64,000 nt of DNA from Dactylorhiza incarnata (Eukaryota > Streptophyta > Magnoliopsida > Asparagales > Orchidaceae): the NCBI GenBank assembly GCA_033032865.1, contig JAWHQI010000263.1:1922001-1986000 (forward strand), written 5' to 3'. Made by a program: the position numbers and the translations under genes. Positions 45,101 through 58,788 of this stretch are shown here, piece after piece (the first letter of the stretch is position 1; the number at the start of each line of letters is the position of its first letter). The notes under the pieces were generated by a model that ran no database searches, was not told the DNA's origin, and saw only the letters and a list, made by a program, of their open reading frames with translations.

Positions 45101-47292
45101 CTTAGTGAGTCTAATGGTTCCACATTGGACCCTTGGGATAATTCAATTTTGGAGAATTAGGGCAGAATCACCAAAATACCCAAATTGCACCTATAGACAA
45201 ATAAGTGCAATCAAGCACCATATGACCCCACCATGACTCAATTCCTCTTGGAATGGGTCCATAGGGTCCAAGACAATAATGTGGGTTAGTCATATTAAGT
45301 GGTGTGAGCTTGAGTCAAGCCCAAACCCAAAAGTCCCCAATTTGGCCTATTTGGGTCAAGTGAACCCAAAACTCAAATCAAGTAGTTTTAGCCCAATCCC
45401 ATGGCTCAAGTGGTCAGCCCACATGGTGACCAGACCATAAGCATGCTGAAAATTCGAAATTGGGGAGAGAGGAGGCTTTGTCCAAGTGTCAAAAATGGAG
45501 GAAGAAGACAAGGAAACAAGGAGGAGGAATTGAAGGCATGGGTGCCAAATGGCACCCCCTTTGCATTCCCTAAGCTCTCCTCTGAGCTGGGGGAGTAATT
45601 TCCCTCAGTTTGTGGCAGTGGGGAGGGAGTTCCATTGGCTGGAAGGGGATGCCAAGGAGCTGGCCGAAAATGCCTTAATGGCAACCCACCATATACCACT
45701 CTCCTCCCTCATTTTCACTCCACTACCATCTTCAGGACCTCCCAAGGAGTAAAACCCCTCAGTCGATTGGAGGATTTGAGCTCAGAGGAGGAGGATCTGC
45801 GTGGAATCGGGGAAGAGCACGACAAACATTTTTCCGGCGAGATACATGACCCCAAGCATCCAATAAGGCAAGTTCCTTTCCCCCTCCTCCCGTGCTAGCA
45901 TCTCTTCTCTCCCCATCTCGATTTGAGCCATGAAATGGAGATTTCACTTGAGTTTTTCCCATGTTCCTAGCCACAAAAATGAAAGGTGTCGGAGCCCTAC
46001 TCTGGCCACCCCAGCCCAATCGGACACCCCCAGTCGACAGCCCTATGTCGACTGGTGGTGGTGGCTTAGGCGTTTCGCCGGAAACCGTCGGGATTCGCCA
46101 GAAAATCGCCCGCAAAATGCTTCAGGCGCGGCGTATCTGGGCCATAGGTTTAACGAGGAAGACGATGTCCCAGCCGTTGGATCTCGCGATCTACTATACG
46201 CAGCCCAATTTTATTTAATTAACCTCATTTCATTAATCTGTCACATTTTGGACCCGATTTTATAGGCTTATTTTGAGGCCTTTAGAAGCTGAAAATCGAA
46301 AAATCTCCAGAGATATGATTTGTAGATCTTTGAGTCTACTTCATTTAGAAATTACAATCAGACAAAAAGGTGACCTGTATCTCCTTGTAGGTTAGTTTTA
46401 GTGAGACTGGTTCAAGAAGTGAACCAACCACTTTTTTGTATTTTTCCATTGATTGAGACCTCACCAAGGCCTGCAATTTTGGGCATGGTTGAGATACACT
46501 TAGAGGCATGTTTAGTAGAAATTTTAGATTTTTAGGACAAAAATGTTCTATGGTTTTGGAAAAATTTTACTTTTTCCATGTGACACCTAGATCTAGGGTT
46601 ATACAAGGTCAACTCCACTCAAATCTCTGGTGGATGGTAGGTTAGATCAAATATAGTCCCTGGACAAAATTTGAGGTCACTTGGACTCGTGCATGTTGAA
46701 ATATCTCACATGCAAGATCTTTAGTTATGGTGAATGTTGACCTCTTTAACCCAAGTACCTATTTTGAGAAATTAATGGAGAAATTCTCCATGCATGCCTC
46801 TGAAACCTTGGGGTTATTGTATGTCATGAGGATATACATCATTGACATAAGTTTCATGATTTTTGGAAGTTATTTTTCTAAAGTTTTTAATTAAATGAAA
46901 ATTGTCACACTTTCAAATTAATGAAATAAAAATGGGTAATTGAATCTAGAAAATTCTAGATCTCTGGTCATAGGTCTATAATGTTGAGTTAGACCTCTGG
47001 TGAATTATTGGGAATTTATGAAATTTATTTCATACTAGTGTTAGCACCAATTACATTTTTGCCCTTTTGAAGTTTTTATGAATTCAATGAGAATAGTTTT
47101 ATGGAAAATTATGAAATTAAATGTGGCTCATTATTTCAGTATTTAGAACACCTGTGATTATTGGTAGAATTTTTGGAGGAGAAAAAGTAGGCTTTTATGG
47201 CATAAGGGCATTTTTGTAAATTCCTTATCTTGTAGCAAACATGCATAAAATCCACTGAGAAAATTATTAGATTCTGGATAGGCCCTTTTTAG

Positions 47293-49290
47293 ATCATTAT
47301 AACTACCTAGTAATTTTCCTATGATTTATAGTTTCATATAAATGGTAGTTGTAGTGTAATCCCTTATTGGCACACCATTTGTATTAAATAGTAATTATAG
47401 ATAAATACTCCCTGGTAAATTATGAAACCTTGAATTTGGTGTTTTTAGATGATTATTGTGCTAGGTTAATTTTCTCAGAATTTATAGAGACTTGTAGATG
47501 GTAGTTGTAGTGTAAACCCTTATTGGCACACCATTTGTATTAAATAGTAATTATGGATAAATACTCCCTAGTAAATTATGAAACCTTGGATTTGGTGTTT
47601 TAGATGATTATTGTGCTAGGTACATTTTCTCAGAATTTATAGAGACCTATAAATGGTAGTTGTAGTGTAATCCCTTATTGGCACACCATTTGTATTAAAT
47701 AGTAATTATGGATAAATACTCCTTGGTACATTATGAAACCTTGGATTTGGTGTTTTTAGATGATTATTGTGCTAGGTTAATTTTATCAGAATTTATAGAG
47801 AACTGTAGATGGTAGTTGTAGTGTAAACCCTTATTGGCACACCATTTGCATTAAATGAAAATTATGGATAAATACTCTCTGACAAATTATGAAACCTTGG
47901 AATTAGTGTTTTTAGATGATTATTGTGCTAGGTTAATTTTCTCAGAATTTTTAGAGACCTATAAATGGTAGTTGTAGTGTAATCCCTTATTGGCACACCA
48001 TTTGTATTAAATAGTAATTATGGATAAATACTCCCTGGTAAATTATGAAACCTTGGATTTGTTGTGCTAGGTTAATTTTCTCAGAATTTATAGAGACCTG
48101 TAGATGGTAGTTGTAGTGTACACCCTTATTGGCACACCACTTGTATTAAATGAAAATTATAGATAAATACTCCCTAGTAAATTATGAAACCTTGGATTTG
48201 GTGTTTTTAGATGATTATTGTGCTAGGTTAATTTTCTCAGAATTTTTAGAGACCTATAAATGGTAGTTCTAGTGTAATCCCTTATTGGCACACCATTTGT
48301 ATTAAATAGTAATTATGGATAAATACTCTCTGGTAAATTATGAAACCTTGGATTTTGTGTTTTTAGATGATTATTGTGCTAGGTTAATTTTCTCAGAATT
48401 TATAGAGACCTATAGATGGTAGTTGTAGTGTAAACCCTTATTGGCACACCATTTGTATTAAATAGTAATTATGGATAAATACTCCCTGGTAAATTATGAA
48501 ACCTTAGATGTGGTGTTTTTAGATGATTATTGTGCTAGGTTAATTTTATCAGAATTTATAGAGACCTGTAGATGATAGTTGTAGTGTAATCCATTATTAG
48601 CACACCATTTGTATAGTAATTATGGATAAATACTCCCTGGTAAATTATGAAACCTTGGATTTGGTGTTTTTAGATGATTATTGTGCTAGGTTAATTTTCT
48701 CAGAATTTATAGAGACCTGTAGATGGTAGTTGTAGTGTAATCCCTTATTGGCACACCATTTGTATTAAATAGTAATTATGGATAAATACTCCCTGGTAAA
48801 TTATGAAACCTTGAATTTGGTGTTTTTAGATGATTATTGTGCTAGGTAAATTTTCTCAGAATTTATAGAGACCTGTAGATGGTAGTTGTAGTGTAATCCA
48901 TTACACCATTTGTATTAAATAGTAATTATGGATAAATACTCCCTGGTAAATTATGAAAACTTGGATTTGGTGTTTTTAGATGATTATTGTGCTAGGTTAA
49001 ATTTCTCAGAATTTTTATAGATCTATAGATGATACTTGTAGTGTAAATCCTTATTTGCACCCCATTTATGTTAAATAGAAATCATGGTTAAATAATCCCT
49101 GGAAAAATGTGAAACTTGGGGTTTGAGGTTTTTAGACCAATACTATGCTAGTGTGAATTCATCAGAATTTATAGAGATTCGTAGATGATACTTGTTGCGT
49201 AAAACTTTACTTTCATCCCATCTATTTGAGTAGAAACTATGATTAAGAATTCCCTGGAAGAGTATGAAATGTAGGATTTGAGGTTGTTAG
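47293..49290 (+). repeat. 156-bp tandem array in long LTR C
   Basis: The anchor GATTATTGTGCTAGGT recurs near 47451, 47606, 47762, 47918, 48213, 48369, 48525, 48676, 48832 and 48982, a period of 155-156 bp; one unit (about 48061) lost about 16 bp and two others lost 5-6 bp. Diverged units flank both sides (47293, 49130, 49285). About 11 good units, AT-rich, no lasting ORF. Confidence 0.92.
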
Positions 49291-49986
49291 ATCATTACAA
49301 AATGTGAACCTATGGTAAGAACTAGGAACTCATTAGGACTTGATAGGACCAAGGTTGCATCTCAAACCTAGTTCAATTCCACCTTGGTCTGCGAATAGTA
49401 GAAACTGAAAACATAAATTCGGAACCCTTCCTTATGGTCACCACCCATAGAGTTACTAACTCTAAGAGAATTGCAGATGCCCAATTAGGTTGAATGATTA
49501 GTCACCAAGGGCAGTCATCAGAAATAAAGACGGGTGCATTTAGTAAAACCATCAATTCAGGAATTTGACAAGGACTTATTAGGGGAGGTGAAGGATGACT
49601 TAGCAAGAAGTGAAAATTGTGATTAAGAAATAACACAAGGAAATAGTCGGTCACTAGGAATGACATGGTTCAGTGTTCAATAGAACACCGACACATGTCT
49701 GCCCGAGTCAAATGGTAATCCACCATAGGATTTTAGAGCAATCGGAGAGCAAATGAGCATACAAGAATGGGTAGCAACTAAATAAAATAAATATCCTGGA
49801 AAGGGGGATTTGGGCTTCAGTCATCATCACATTCCCTAGTACCGTTGCGAGCCCTTCACCGGGTAATCCACGGGAAGTCCAGGATTCACCACAAGCTTCT
49901 AAGATCAACTAACAATAGACAACAGTAGTAAAGTAGGAGAAATTGAAACATAAACTCCCTCCAAAATTTGGGAAGGAATGAAATAA

Positions 49987-50470
49987 GGACTGGGATAGTC
50001 CTGCGAGCGGTAGGCTCGGGTTATAAGGAAGGACTGGGATAGTCCTGTGAGTGGTAGGCTCGGGTTATAAGGAAGGACTGGGATAGTCCTGCGAGCGGTA
50101 GGCTCGGGTTATAAGGAAGGACTGGGATAGTCCTGCGAGCGGTAGGCTCGGGTTATAAGGAAGGACTAGGATAGTCCTGCGAGCGGTAGGCTCAGGTTAT
50201 AAGGAAGGACTGGGATAGTCCTGCGAGCGGTAGGCTCGGGTTATAAGGAAGGACTGGGATAGTCCTGCGAGCGGTAGGCTCGGGTTATAAGGAAGGACTG
50301 AGATAGTCCTGCGAGCGGTAGGCTTGCGTTATAAGGAAGGACTGGGATAGTCCTGCGAGCGGTAGGCTCGGGTTATAAGGAAGGACTGGGATAGTCCTGC
50401 GAGCGGTAGACTCGGGTTATAAAGAAGGACTGGGATAGTCCTGCGAGCGGTAGACTCAGGTTATAAGGAA
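49987..50470 (+). repeat. 44-bp tandem array with two dyads per unit
   Basis: Eleven units start at 49987, 50031, 50075 and so on. Each has GGACT-GGGAT-AGTCC and GCGAGC-GGTAG-GCTCG, two small hairpins. Related single copies occur in A (about 39820-39965) and B (about 43310-43465). Confidence 0.92.
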
Positions 50471-51178
50471 GGACTAGTGTAGTCTAGCGAGCGGTAGGCT
50501 CGTAGTTTAAATATAGGACTGGTGTAGTCTAGCGAGCGGCATGCTCATAGTTTAAATATAAGACTGGTGTAGTCTAGCGAGCGGTAAGCTCGTAGTTTAA
50601 ATATAGGACTGGTAAAGTCTATCGAGCGGTAGGCTCGTAGTTTAAATATAAGACTGACATAGTCTAGCGAGCGGTAGGCTCGTAGTTTAAATATAAGACT
50701 GGTGTAATCTAGCGAGCGGTATGCTCGTAGTTAAATATAGGACTGGTGTAGTCTAGCGAGCGGTAGACTCGTAGTTTAAATATACGACTGGTGTAGTCTA
50801 GCAAGTGGTAGGCTCGTAGTTTTAAATATAGGACTGGTGTAGTCTAGCGAGCAGTAGGCTCGTAGTTTAAATATAAGACTGGTGTAGTCTAGAGAGCGGT
50901 AGGCTCGTAGTTTAAATATAAGACTGGTGTAGTCTAGCGAGCGGTAGGCTCGTAGTTTAAATATAAGACTGGTGTAGTCTAGCGAGCGGTAGGCTCGCAG
51001 TTTAAATATAAGACTGATGTAGTCTAGCGAGCGGTAGGCTCGTAGTTTAAATATAAGACTGGTGTAGTTTAGCGAGCGGTAGGCTCGTAGTTTAAATGTA
51101 AGATTGTTGTAGTCTAGCGAGCGGTAGGCTCGTAGTTTAAATATAAGACTGATGTAGTCTGGCGAGCGGTAGGCTCTA
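50471..51178 (+). repeat. 45-bp tandem array, about 16 units
   Basis: This is a sister array with units GACTGGTGTAGTCTAGC, GAGCGGTAGGCTCG and TAGTTTAAATATA. The GAGC...GCTC hairpin is shared with the 44-bp array; the spacer is AT-rich instead. Confidence 0.92.
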
Positions 51179-54100
51179 CTTTATAAATGTTGATTTAGAA
51201 TTGCGAACTGGAGGCTCAGTAATAAGGGTTAATACATGTTGCTTGTATATAAGATGTGGTGGGTCTTCGATCTGTCTTAGTCGTCACAACAACAGCAGTT
51301 TGTTGACTCGGCAGTGCTATTGGTTTTATGGGGACCAGGTTGTCTTACTGCGCGTCCGATGAGACGGATTCCCTACACCATGCCTGGCCAATTCAGTTTA
51401 GTACGTAGGAGCTCGTGAGTACCGGGTACCGGTATCACAACGTACGTTAGGGCCTAAGTCTGGTAGTGTGACTTACCCACCTAGGTGAGGAGACGCTCGC
51501 TCCTCTGCCACCGTTTGACCACGACGGGAGGTGCTCGAGAGGTTAGCTACCTCCGAAAAGTGGGAACTAAAGGTCTGTACGTACAGAGTCGCGTGTGTGA
51601 GTTGCACCATTGCATTGCATTGCATTGCATATCATAGCATAGCATTCTTGCATAAATCAGAGACCTCATCGTATAAATTAGTATGGGCTCTTTTATACGA
51701 TGAGTTTACCTTAGTGCCAGATCCCTTAGCTTATGTGCTTTTGTGTGTGCATATAAGTTAAGGTTACATTTGTAGCTGCTCTTATTTGTTATACCTACTT
51801 CTTTATATTGCATTGTCTTTAACTTATTGTTGTCGCACTATACTCTGCTAGCTTAGAATTGTTATTATTTACTGTTCAGTAATTATAAACTCTGCTAGTC
51901 TAGCCACATGTCACCTACTTTTGATTTATCCTTTGATGTCCTCTGCTTCCTCCTCCTGCACGGTGCCTAGGAGTCGCGGGTGGAGGCGGTGAGGAATATG
52001 CTGAGTCTTATAGACTGACGGTCGGTGGACCTCATCATTTTAGGGATGATGTGTCGGAACAGCAGGACCCCGTTCAGGAGACAGGACAGGAGGACAGGAT
52101 GAAGCAGAGCAGCCACTACACGTCGTCGCAGCAGCAGCTACAGATGCTTGAAGACAGAGTTTGATAGCTTCCGCATAGTTGTAGGATGAGAGAGTTTTTG
52201 TACTTTATTTTGAACATGTACAGGGCATAATCCTTCTCTCTTATTCTTTTAGTTCTTTTTTATCGTGGACATTATAATCTTGTATTGTGATAAATATATA
52301 ATGTGATTTTGTGGACTTACTTCATTTAATACTTTAATTACTGTGATTATGGTTGGCCTGGATGATGATGAATAGCCGGCAGGATCGGCGTCTTGTGGCG
52401 GCGACCATTGGGTGTAATGGTGTCGCCGCAAAACGGCGGTTCTGGGCGGTAAGACCCGGTTTGAAAGCAAAAAAAAGAGGGTCTTACAAGGGCTATAGGG
52501 CATATCCAACCCACATCACCCCAAATCACTCATGGAGGTATTTTAGGTGGTCATAAACCAGTGGCCAAGGTTCTACATTATGTTGATGTGTTTTGACCAC
52601 AATACCCCAAAGTGAGCACCATACCCTATTTTGACCTAGTTTGACCAAACTTGGGTTAGCAATTTTCCTAACCAAATAAGTAGTAATTGGGCTGAAATTT
52701 TTACCAGGGTCATATAATAACCCCAAGGAGCACCCACCAAAATTTGGAGGGAGTTGGAGGTCATTACACCCTAAAATTAATTAACAAATGAATTATGAAA
52801 TTATTACAACAACCTTAGAAACAGATTCTCCTAAAAGTCCAATCTTTGGATATGTTAAGGGGGATGATACAAATGGTCTAGGTTTCAATTTTCATGCCCA
52901 TATCATTTTCCAATCAAAAGTTATTCAAGAAATGGTGGTTGTCCTACACTAGGGACCAGTCCCACCAAAATGGACCTACAGGGAGCTACATTACTTCTTT
53001 TGGACTGAAACAAATTTTAAATTAAAGTAGACTCAAAGGGCTACAACTTTGGTGTTGACCACTTTTTCTGTAGAGGAGCCTAAGTGTTTTTAATAATTAA
53101 AACAAAACACTGCATAATATGTGACAGAAAATACAAATCATTTCAATCATTTCAATCATTTAAATGATCCTGCACGAATCCTGAAGCAGGGATGGACGAC
53201 ATCGGACTTTCTTCTTCCTCTGGCCAACGGACAGGATTTTCCGCGCCTGGAGCTCCTTCATCCCCACTTTCCCGGCCACCTGAGTGCCGCCCCGGCCGGC
53301 CAATGCCACCACCACCTTCGTTGAGGTGGTGGCCGACGATTAGCAGTGGTTGGCCGGCCGGAGGTGGCCGAAATGGGGCTTTTGAGCGGGATCAAAAACT
53401 CCGTTTCTAGAGCTCTCGGTGAGCCCGATCCACGACCAATTGTCCTCGAATCGAACCCCCAACGATGAAAGATCTCACCATAGAGAGAGAGGAGAAGAAC
53501 TAGACCTCCAATCGGGCTTGAGGGTGGTTGTTTCCCAGATTTGCCATGGCTGCCCCCTTCAAGTTGTGCTCCTTGCCGATATCTTAATTCTCCACCAAAT
53601 GCAATGATCTAAGACTCGATTTCAACTGATCTCCCCCTTCTGGAGGTGATGGAAGGGTCAATTTGAGGAGGGGGAGGCTTAATGGTGGAATGCCATTAAT
53701 GGCATTTCGGTTTCACTTGAAAGTTCTTGAATTCTCCACCGGATGGCATGGGAAAGGCTGGAAAACATTTTAGAATTCAATAGGGAGATGAATGGAGGGT
53801 CAATTTGCCTTGAATGCCATGAATTCACCTTGAATGGCCACTTTCTCTCTCTTCAAATTGGGGAAAACTTTCAATTTCTCTCTCCTAGTCACCCCCTCCA
53901 GAAATTGGATGGCATTTCATGTAATTTCAATGGTAACTAATCATTTGGGCCATTGAAATTGGGCTTAGCCCAAAGGGATTGAGCTTTGGGCTTAATTAAC
54001 CCAATTTGGGCAATATTGATCAAGTGTTGACTTTGGTCAAATTGGTGAAATTAATTAGGCCCAATGGGTCAATGTTGACCCATTGGCCTCTCTTAGTGAT

Positions 54101-54773
54101 TAATGGAACTTGGGTAAAGTCAATTGGTCCAATTGAACCCTAATTGACCCTAAATAGGGTGGTTTGACTTATTTGGGGCTATGGTTGACTTTAGTCAAAT
54201 TAACCATTTGGGTTGGCCCTAATGGGTGGGTAGTCACCCATTGGCATCCCCTAAGGGTTATGAAGGTCTAAGTAGGGTCAATTTGGCAAGATGTAGGCCA
54301 ATTGACCAACAATAGGGCAATTTGACCAAAATAGGGCTAGAGTTGACTTAATTGGCCAAATTGGTGGCCCCATGATTGGGTTTTTAGTCCATTGGGTCCC
54401 TAATATCCTTATAAGGGTAGGGGAAAGGTCAATTTGGCATGATGGAGGCCAATTGACCCTAATTAGGCTACTTTGACCAATTTGGGGTTAAGGTTGACTT
54501 TGGTCAATTTGGCCTCTTAGGTTGACCCCAATGGGTCCTTAGTGCTCTAAGGGGACCCCTAAAGGGTTAGGTATGTTATGGTGGGGTCAAGGGGTCAAGG
54601 CGATGTCATAAATTCCAACCTTATGCTTGTTAATTGGAAATTGCTATTTGCAGACCACTGTGGTTTCCTTCTTCTTGGCTAAGGCCAAGTGGTCTCTTCA
54701 AGCTTCCTATGGTTTTGTCATGACCAAGTCATGACAAAACCACTCTATGGGTCTAGTTATTTGGGGGATGTTA

Positions 54774-56683
54774 TGAAGTATCTGGTTACCAACCTAAATC
54801 ACCTAGAGGGGGGTGAATATGTGATAATTGCGTCTTTTGCGGAATTAAAGACTTGATGAATTAGAACGCACAGAAAGCAAATCACAAACACAGATAACAA
54901 AGGAATTTATAGTGGTTCCCCATTCTTAGGTACTCCACTTGCCGGCCTTGCCAATCTAGCACCACAGCTAGAATTGACTACTTCACTATAACTCGGATCA
55001 AGAATGATCCTACAATCTGGGAGTCAACACTCCTACAATCTCAGAGACAAATCTCCTACAAACTCAGAGAAAATCTCTCTCTTACAACTCGGAGAATAAC
55101 CTCTCCTAAAACTCAGAGCAATAATAGATTTAATACAAAATTATCAAAACATAACCACATCTGAAAGGCTTGAGAGATCTTCTTCCTTATTGTGGCTTGA
55201 AAAGCTTTGACTTGATGTCGATGAGGAAGAACAATAAAAACTCAAAGCTGACCTTCTTCATTTCGATTTGATCCAATAGATGTAGTAGAGGAAGGAGCAA
55301 TGATCAATCGAACATATTCTTCCACTGGAGACAACTGATTTAGAACAACAAATCGATCTCCAACTTTTACGACAGGAGGCGGCACTTTCTCGTTCTTGAA
55401 ACGGAAGGAGAGTTAGGGTTTGATCAGAATAGAATTAATGAATAAGAATCTTAAGAGCGAGAGCCTTATATAATCAAAGACTTAACGACATCAATTAAGG
55501 TAGAATAAACCTTAAACGAAATCAAAAGAGCCGTCAGAATAGACAAAATGAATTAACGTCCCGTCAAAAAGGATTGAAAAATGATTTCAGGATATGAATA
55601 AATTTCTCGAGAACAAAAAGGACTTTTCGAGAAATAAAAGAGCTTCTGAGAAAACAGGATTAAGAACAATAGAATTAATTTCTCGAGAACAAAGTATCTC
55701 TCGAGAGCTAAATAGGCTTCGGCTCCGAGAAGGAAATATAGAAGGATTTTTCAGGAGAGAAAATCTTCTCGAAAGAGATAATTTTCTCGAGAAAAGAAAT
55801 GGAGAATCAAAACAACATTGAGTCAATTTGTCGGCCTCAGAAGATTAGTCAAACTGAGCTCAAAGAAATACTTCATTTTCAACAAAACAGCGATCGACGA
55901 AATAATAAGAGTTCGTCGAACGGAGATCAACAAAAGGCGATCAAGGAAATCAATTTAAATTTCAGCTAAACAGCAGTCGACAAAATTTCGTCACTTCGTC
56001 GAACGTAGATTGACGATCGACGAAATTGCTTTAACTTAGGCAGAACAGCGGTCGACGAAAACTTCTTCTGTTCGTCGAACGGAGATCAACGAACGCGATC
56101 GACGAAAACAACTTCAACTCTGGCGAAACAGTGGTCGACGAAAACTTCTTCTGTTCGTCGAACGGAGATCGACGAACGCGATCGACGAACTACTTTCAGC
56201 TTAGGCACAATCGAGATCGACGAAATTTATTCAGTTCGTCGAACTGAGATCGACGAAAGCTGAACTTAGATCTTCAACAAAAAAAAGAACAACGAACAGA
56301 GTTCGACGAAAATACTTCCGTTCGTCGAATTGAGATCGACGAACGCACCAACTTTCGTCGAACGCAGAATTACTTAGAAAAATTTTGTTTCTTCCTTGAA
56401 CACAGAACATCAGCACCTTCCTTTAGCTCTTCCTTTGTGTTTGAATAAGAAGTACATCCCAATAGAAAGATTTCACATGAGTCAACACATTGGTCCATAC
56501 AATGAGGAATTGCATTGCATAGGCCTGTGTTTGATGACTCATTGAAACCTGACATTGGTTTGTACTTAGCCATTTAAAACCTGCAAACACATTAATAGAG
56601 AGACACCTCAAATACAAACTCAATTCAACTTAGTTCAAGGGGATTTCTTCAAATCAAGGTAATTGTGGATACAATTCCCAACA
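54774..56683 (-). mobile_element. Copia-4 3' LTR
   Basis: 1910 bp; minus strand starts TGTTGGGAATTGTATCC. U3 has GTTCGTCGAAC/GATCGACGAA repeats (55880-56370) then CTCGAGA motifs (55600-55800); TATA box TTATATAAGG at about 55465-55474 on the minus strand. The plus-strand left end is TGAAGTATCTGG. Confidence 0.85.
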
Positions 56684-56935
56684 ATCTCCCTCTATTTGTA
56701 GAAGTCAGAACCCTATAAACTAAGATGAATTGCAACAAAATAAAACAAATATGCTATACATCACAGAAGAAGAAGAAAATATGAAGACAAAATGAGCAGC
56801 AAAATCAAAAACTATATGTGATTAAGATTGTCAAAATAATTAAATGTTCACACAATCAGAATTATCAAAAGATTTGATTAAGCTCTGCCATTTTGCTTCA
56901 GGCCTTGTCTCTATTCTTATGTTCTTATCTTGCAA

Positions 56936-58375
56936 AATAAGCATAAGGCTTAGGATAGTACTTTGGAGGAGGGGTTGGAGCTGAAGGATTGTTATAACCA
57001 TAATTCTTATATTGAATCATTCTCTTTGTTAGACTAGTCTCATACTTTCTCCATTTAGTTGAACTGTAATAGCTGAGACTTTCATTCCTCCTTCATCTAC
57101 AAGCTTGAGTGAGTCAAGAATAATCATTTTTGAAACAGGACTCCACACTTCAGGAAGTACTTCCTCAGCAACTGCTTTACCAGAACCTGCTGAGCTGGAC
57201 CCAGGGACAGACCTGCTGGCAGAAGGACCTTCACCAAACTATCTTTTCCTGGAACTAGGCCTCAAAGAAGGACCTTCAGAATGATCAGAAACCCACACCT
57301 GGGAAGAATCCACAGGAGGAACAAACTCAGGTTGGACCACAGGCCTGGGAGAAAATTGAGGTGGAAGAATATTTTGAACCTGCAACTCTGGAAAAATTTC
57401 ATTGTGAAGCTAAACTGCAGTCCTGAATGTATATGAATTTACATCTGCAATTTGCTTCTGAACTCTAACATTTAACTGCTCAAACTGATCAGCCCAACTT
57501 CTTTGGAGCTGAGAAACCTGATTATTCAAAAGCTCTGCCATTTTATCCTCCCCCTTTCTGACTTCTACAGATAGGGTTTGGATGTCAGACTCTTTGAATT
57601 GACCAACCTCATCAACAATTTTGAAAGTGTTATTTTCTGCATTGGATTCAATTGATTCTAGAGACCTTTTTACCTGGAGAGTGTGAACTAAAACTGTTCC
57701 CACACCCTCAATTTTGTGATCAATTGCCTTTCCCCCTTGAATCACAATCTCTTTGAGAGAATCTGTCTTGACTTGAACTGCATCTAGACTTTTGCTCATG
57801 CCCTTTTCAACTTCTGAAATCCTAGCATGAACTTCCTTCAAAGACTTCTCAAACTTGTCACTTTGCTTCTGGAGCATCAACTCTATTTTGCCCAGAAGAG
57901 AATTTTCTTCATATAAAGAAGGAGAAGGAGGAGGAGGAGGAACAACATTATCAAAAATTTCTTGAATAACTAAAGAACTTACAACCTTTGGAGCCACAAC
58001 TCCTTTCTCACCAACTAGCTCTCCCTGAGCATCCCGGTTGGCTTCTTCACCAAACTCTTTCTCCCCCTCAATTTGTGCTGGGGGAGGAGATTGCCTATTA
58101 ACTGATATATCATCAGCTTCAAAAGAAAAATCAAAATCAGCACCTGACCCTGCCCTTTGGACACTGGGAATGTGCTCTTCAAGGTTTTCTTGTTGAATCT
58201 CAGTAACAATATCAGCAATTATGCTTTCAACAGCATCAACCTGGAGCTTAAGCTGGAGTCACAACCTCATTGCCAACATTTGCAGAAGGTTGATGCTCCT
58301 CCTGAGAACTTGCACCTACATTACCTGGCTTGGTTATCCTGATGTCCCACCTCTGAATTGTGGAGATATTTTGCG
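56936..58375 (-). pseudogene. Copia-4 third-ORF relic, 5' end deleted
   Basis: Homologous to the C-terminal two-thirds of the Copia-3 third ORF: WDIRITKPG-like start at about 58340, the coiled-coil part (57410-57997: SLYEENSLLGKIELMLQKQS, VIQGGKAIDHKIEGVGTV, TLSVEVRKGED) and the basic C-terminus (RKR..., KYYPKPYAYF-like end). Stops and frame changes occur near 57997 and 57410. At about 58375 it joins sequence upstream of the original ATG, so about 230 N-terminal codons and the leader are lost. Confidence 0.85.
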
Positions 58376-58401
58376 TGAACATTAATTCATTCGATTTTCT
58401 A

Positions 58402-58410
58402 TTTATAGTT
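58402..58410 (-). promoter_or_regulatory. Internal TATA box of Copia-4 (counterpart of 29735-29745)
   Basis: The minus strand reads AACTATAAATAGAAAATCG. A CTCGAG array (58540-58700, four full cores) lies upstream. The module survives although the start of the ORF it would serve is deleted. Confidence 0.5.
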
Positions 58411-58788
58411 TTGATTTTATTTAACAGCTAATTAAGTCTATTTAACATTTAAAATAAAATATGCGTACATGCCCTTTCATATTCCCGAAAGAAAATGTTT
58501 CTGATTGTTCGAGAAAGATAATCCATTTCTCAAGAACTAATTGATCTCTCGAGGAATCGAGGAATCCAGCATATTCATCTGTGCCTTATCATTTCTCGAG
58601 GGATTACCCATTTCTGTAGAAGTTAACTGCATTTCTCGAAAAGTGCTATACTTAGCCTTTTTCACCAGAGAACACTATTTCTCGAGAAGTAATATGTTTT
58701 CTCGAGAATTCTTAAGATGACTTCTATATTTCAGAATTTCTTTAGAGTTAGAATATATGAAAATCTTCCTTCCTTCTTGACTTGATTA

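Larger units (their letters stand above)
44891..52488 (+). mobile_element. Long LTR C, 7.6 kb, swollen by tandem repeats, TSD AGGGC
   Basis: It starts TGTAACATCCCCAAAAC and ends GAGGGTCTTACA, with AGGGC at 44886-44890 and 52489-52493 inside B. The left end, the 39671-type block (49837-49882) and the right about 110 bp match A and B. The extra 2 kb or so come from three tandem arrays. No coding sequence beyond small composition ORFs. Confidence 0.85.
42145..54773 (-). mobile_element. Long LTR B (minus), about 5.0 kb without insertions
   Basis: Plus-strand start TGTAAGACCCC and right end GGGGGATGTTA are the reverse of the termini of A. The final CA and the matching TSD (expected TGCGG, as at 42140-42144) are beyond Copia-4, which inserted two bases short of the end. 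Own sequence is 42145-44890 and 52489-54773; C fills the middle. No coding sequence. The shared 3' block (GCCGGCAGAATCGGCG at about 42244-42259) and U3 with W-box motifs match A in mirror order. Confidence 0.8.

Noticed and set aside
45401..46265. Cluster of ORFs of 65-118 codons on both strands
   Set aside because: They lie in long LTR C, overlap each other in conflicting frames and show no family motif; the sequence corresponds to the GC-rich part of A near 36.7-37.2 kb.
49987..51178. CRISPR-like regular repeats
   Set aside because: Units are contiguous with no unique spacers, inside a plant LTR; this is a minisatellite.
53121..53410. Possible host exon with PGRP/PPPP residues
   Set aside because: The segment is homologous in mirror orientation to A (37070-37210) and is part of long LTR B.
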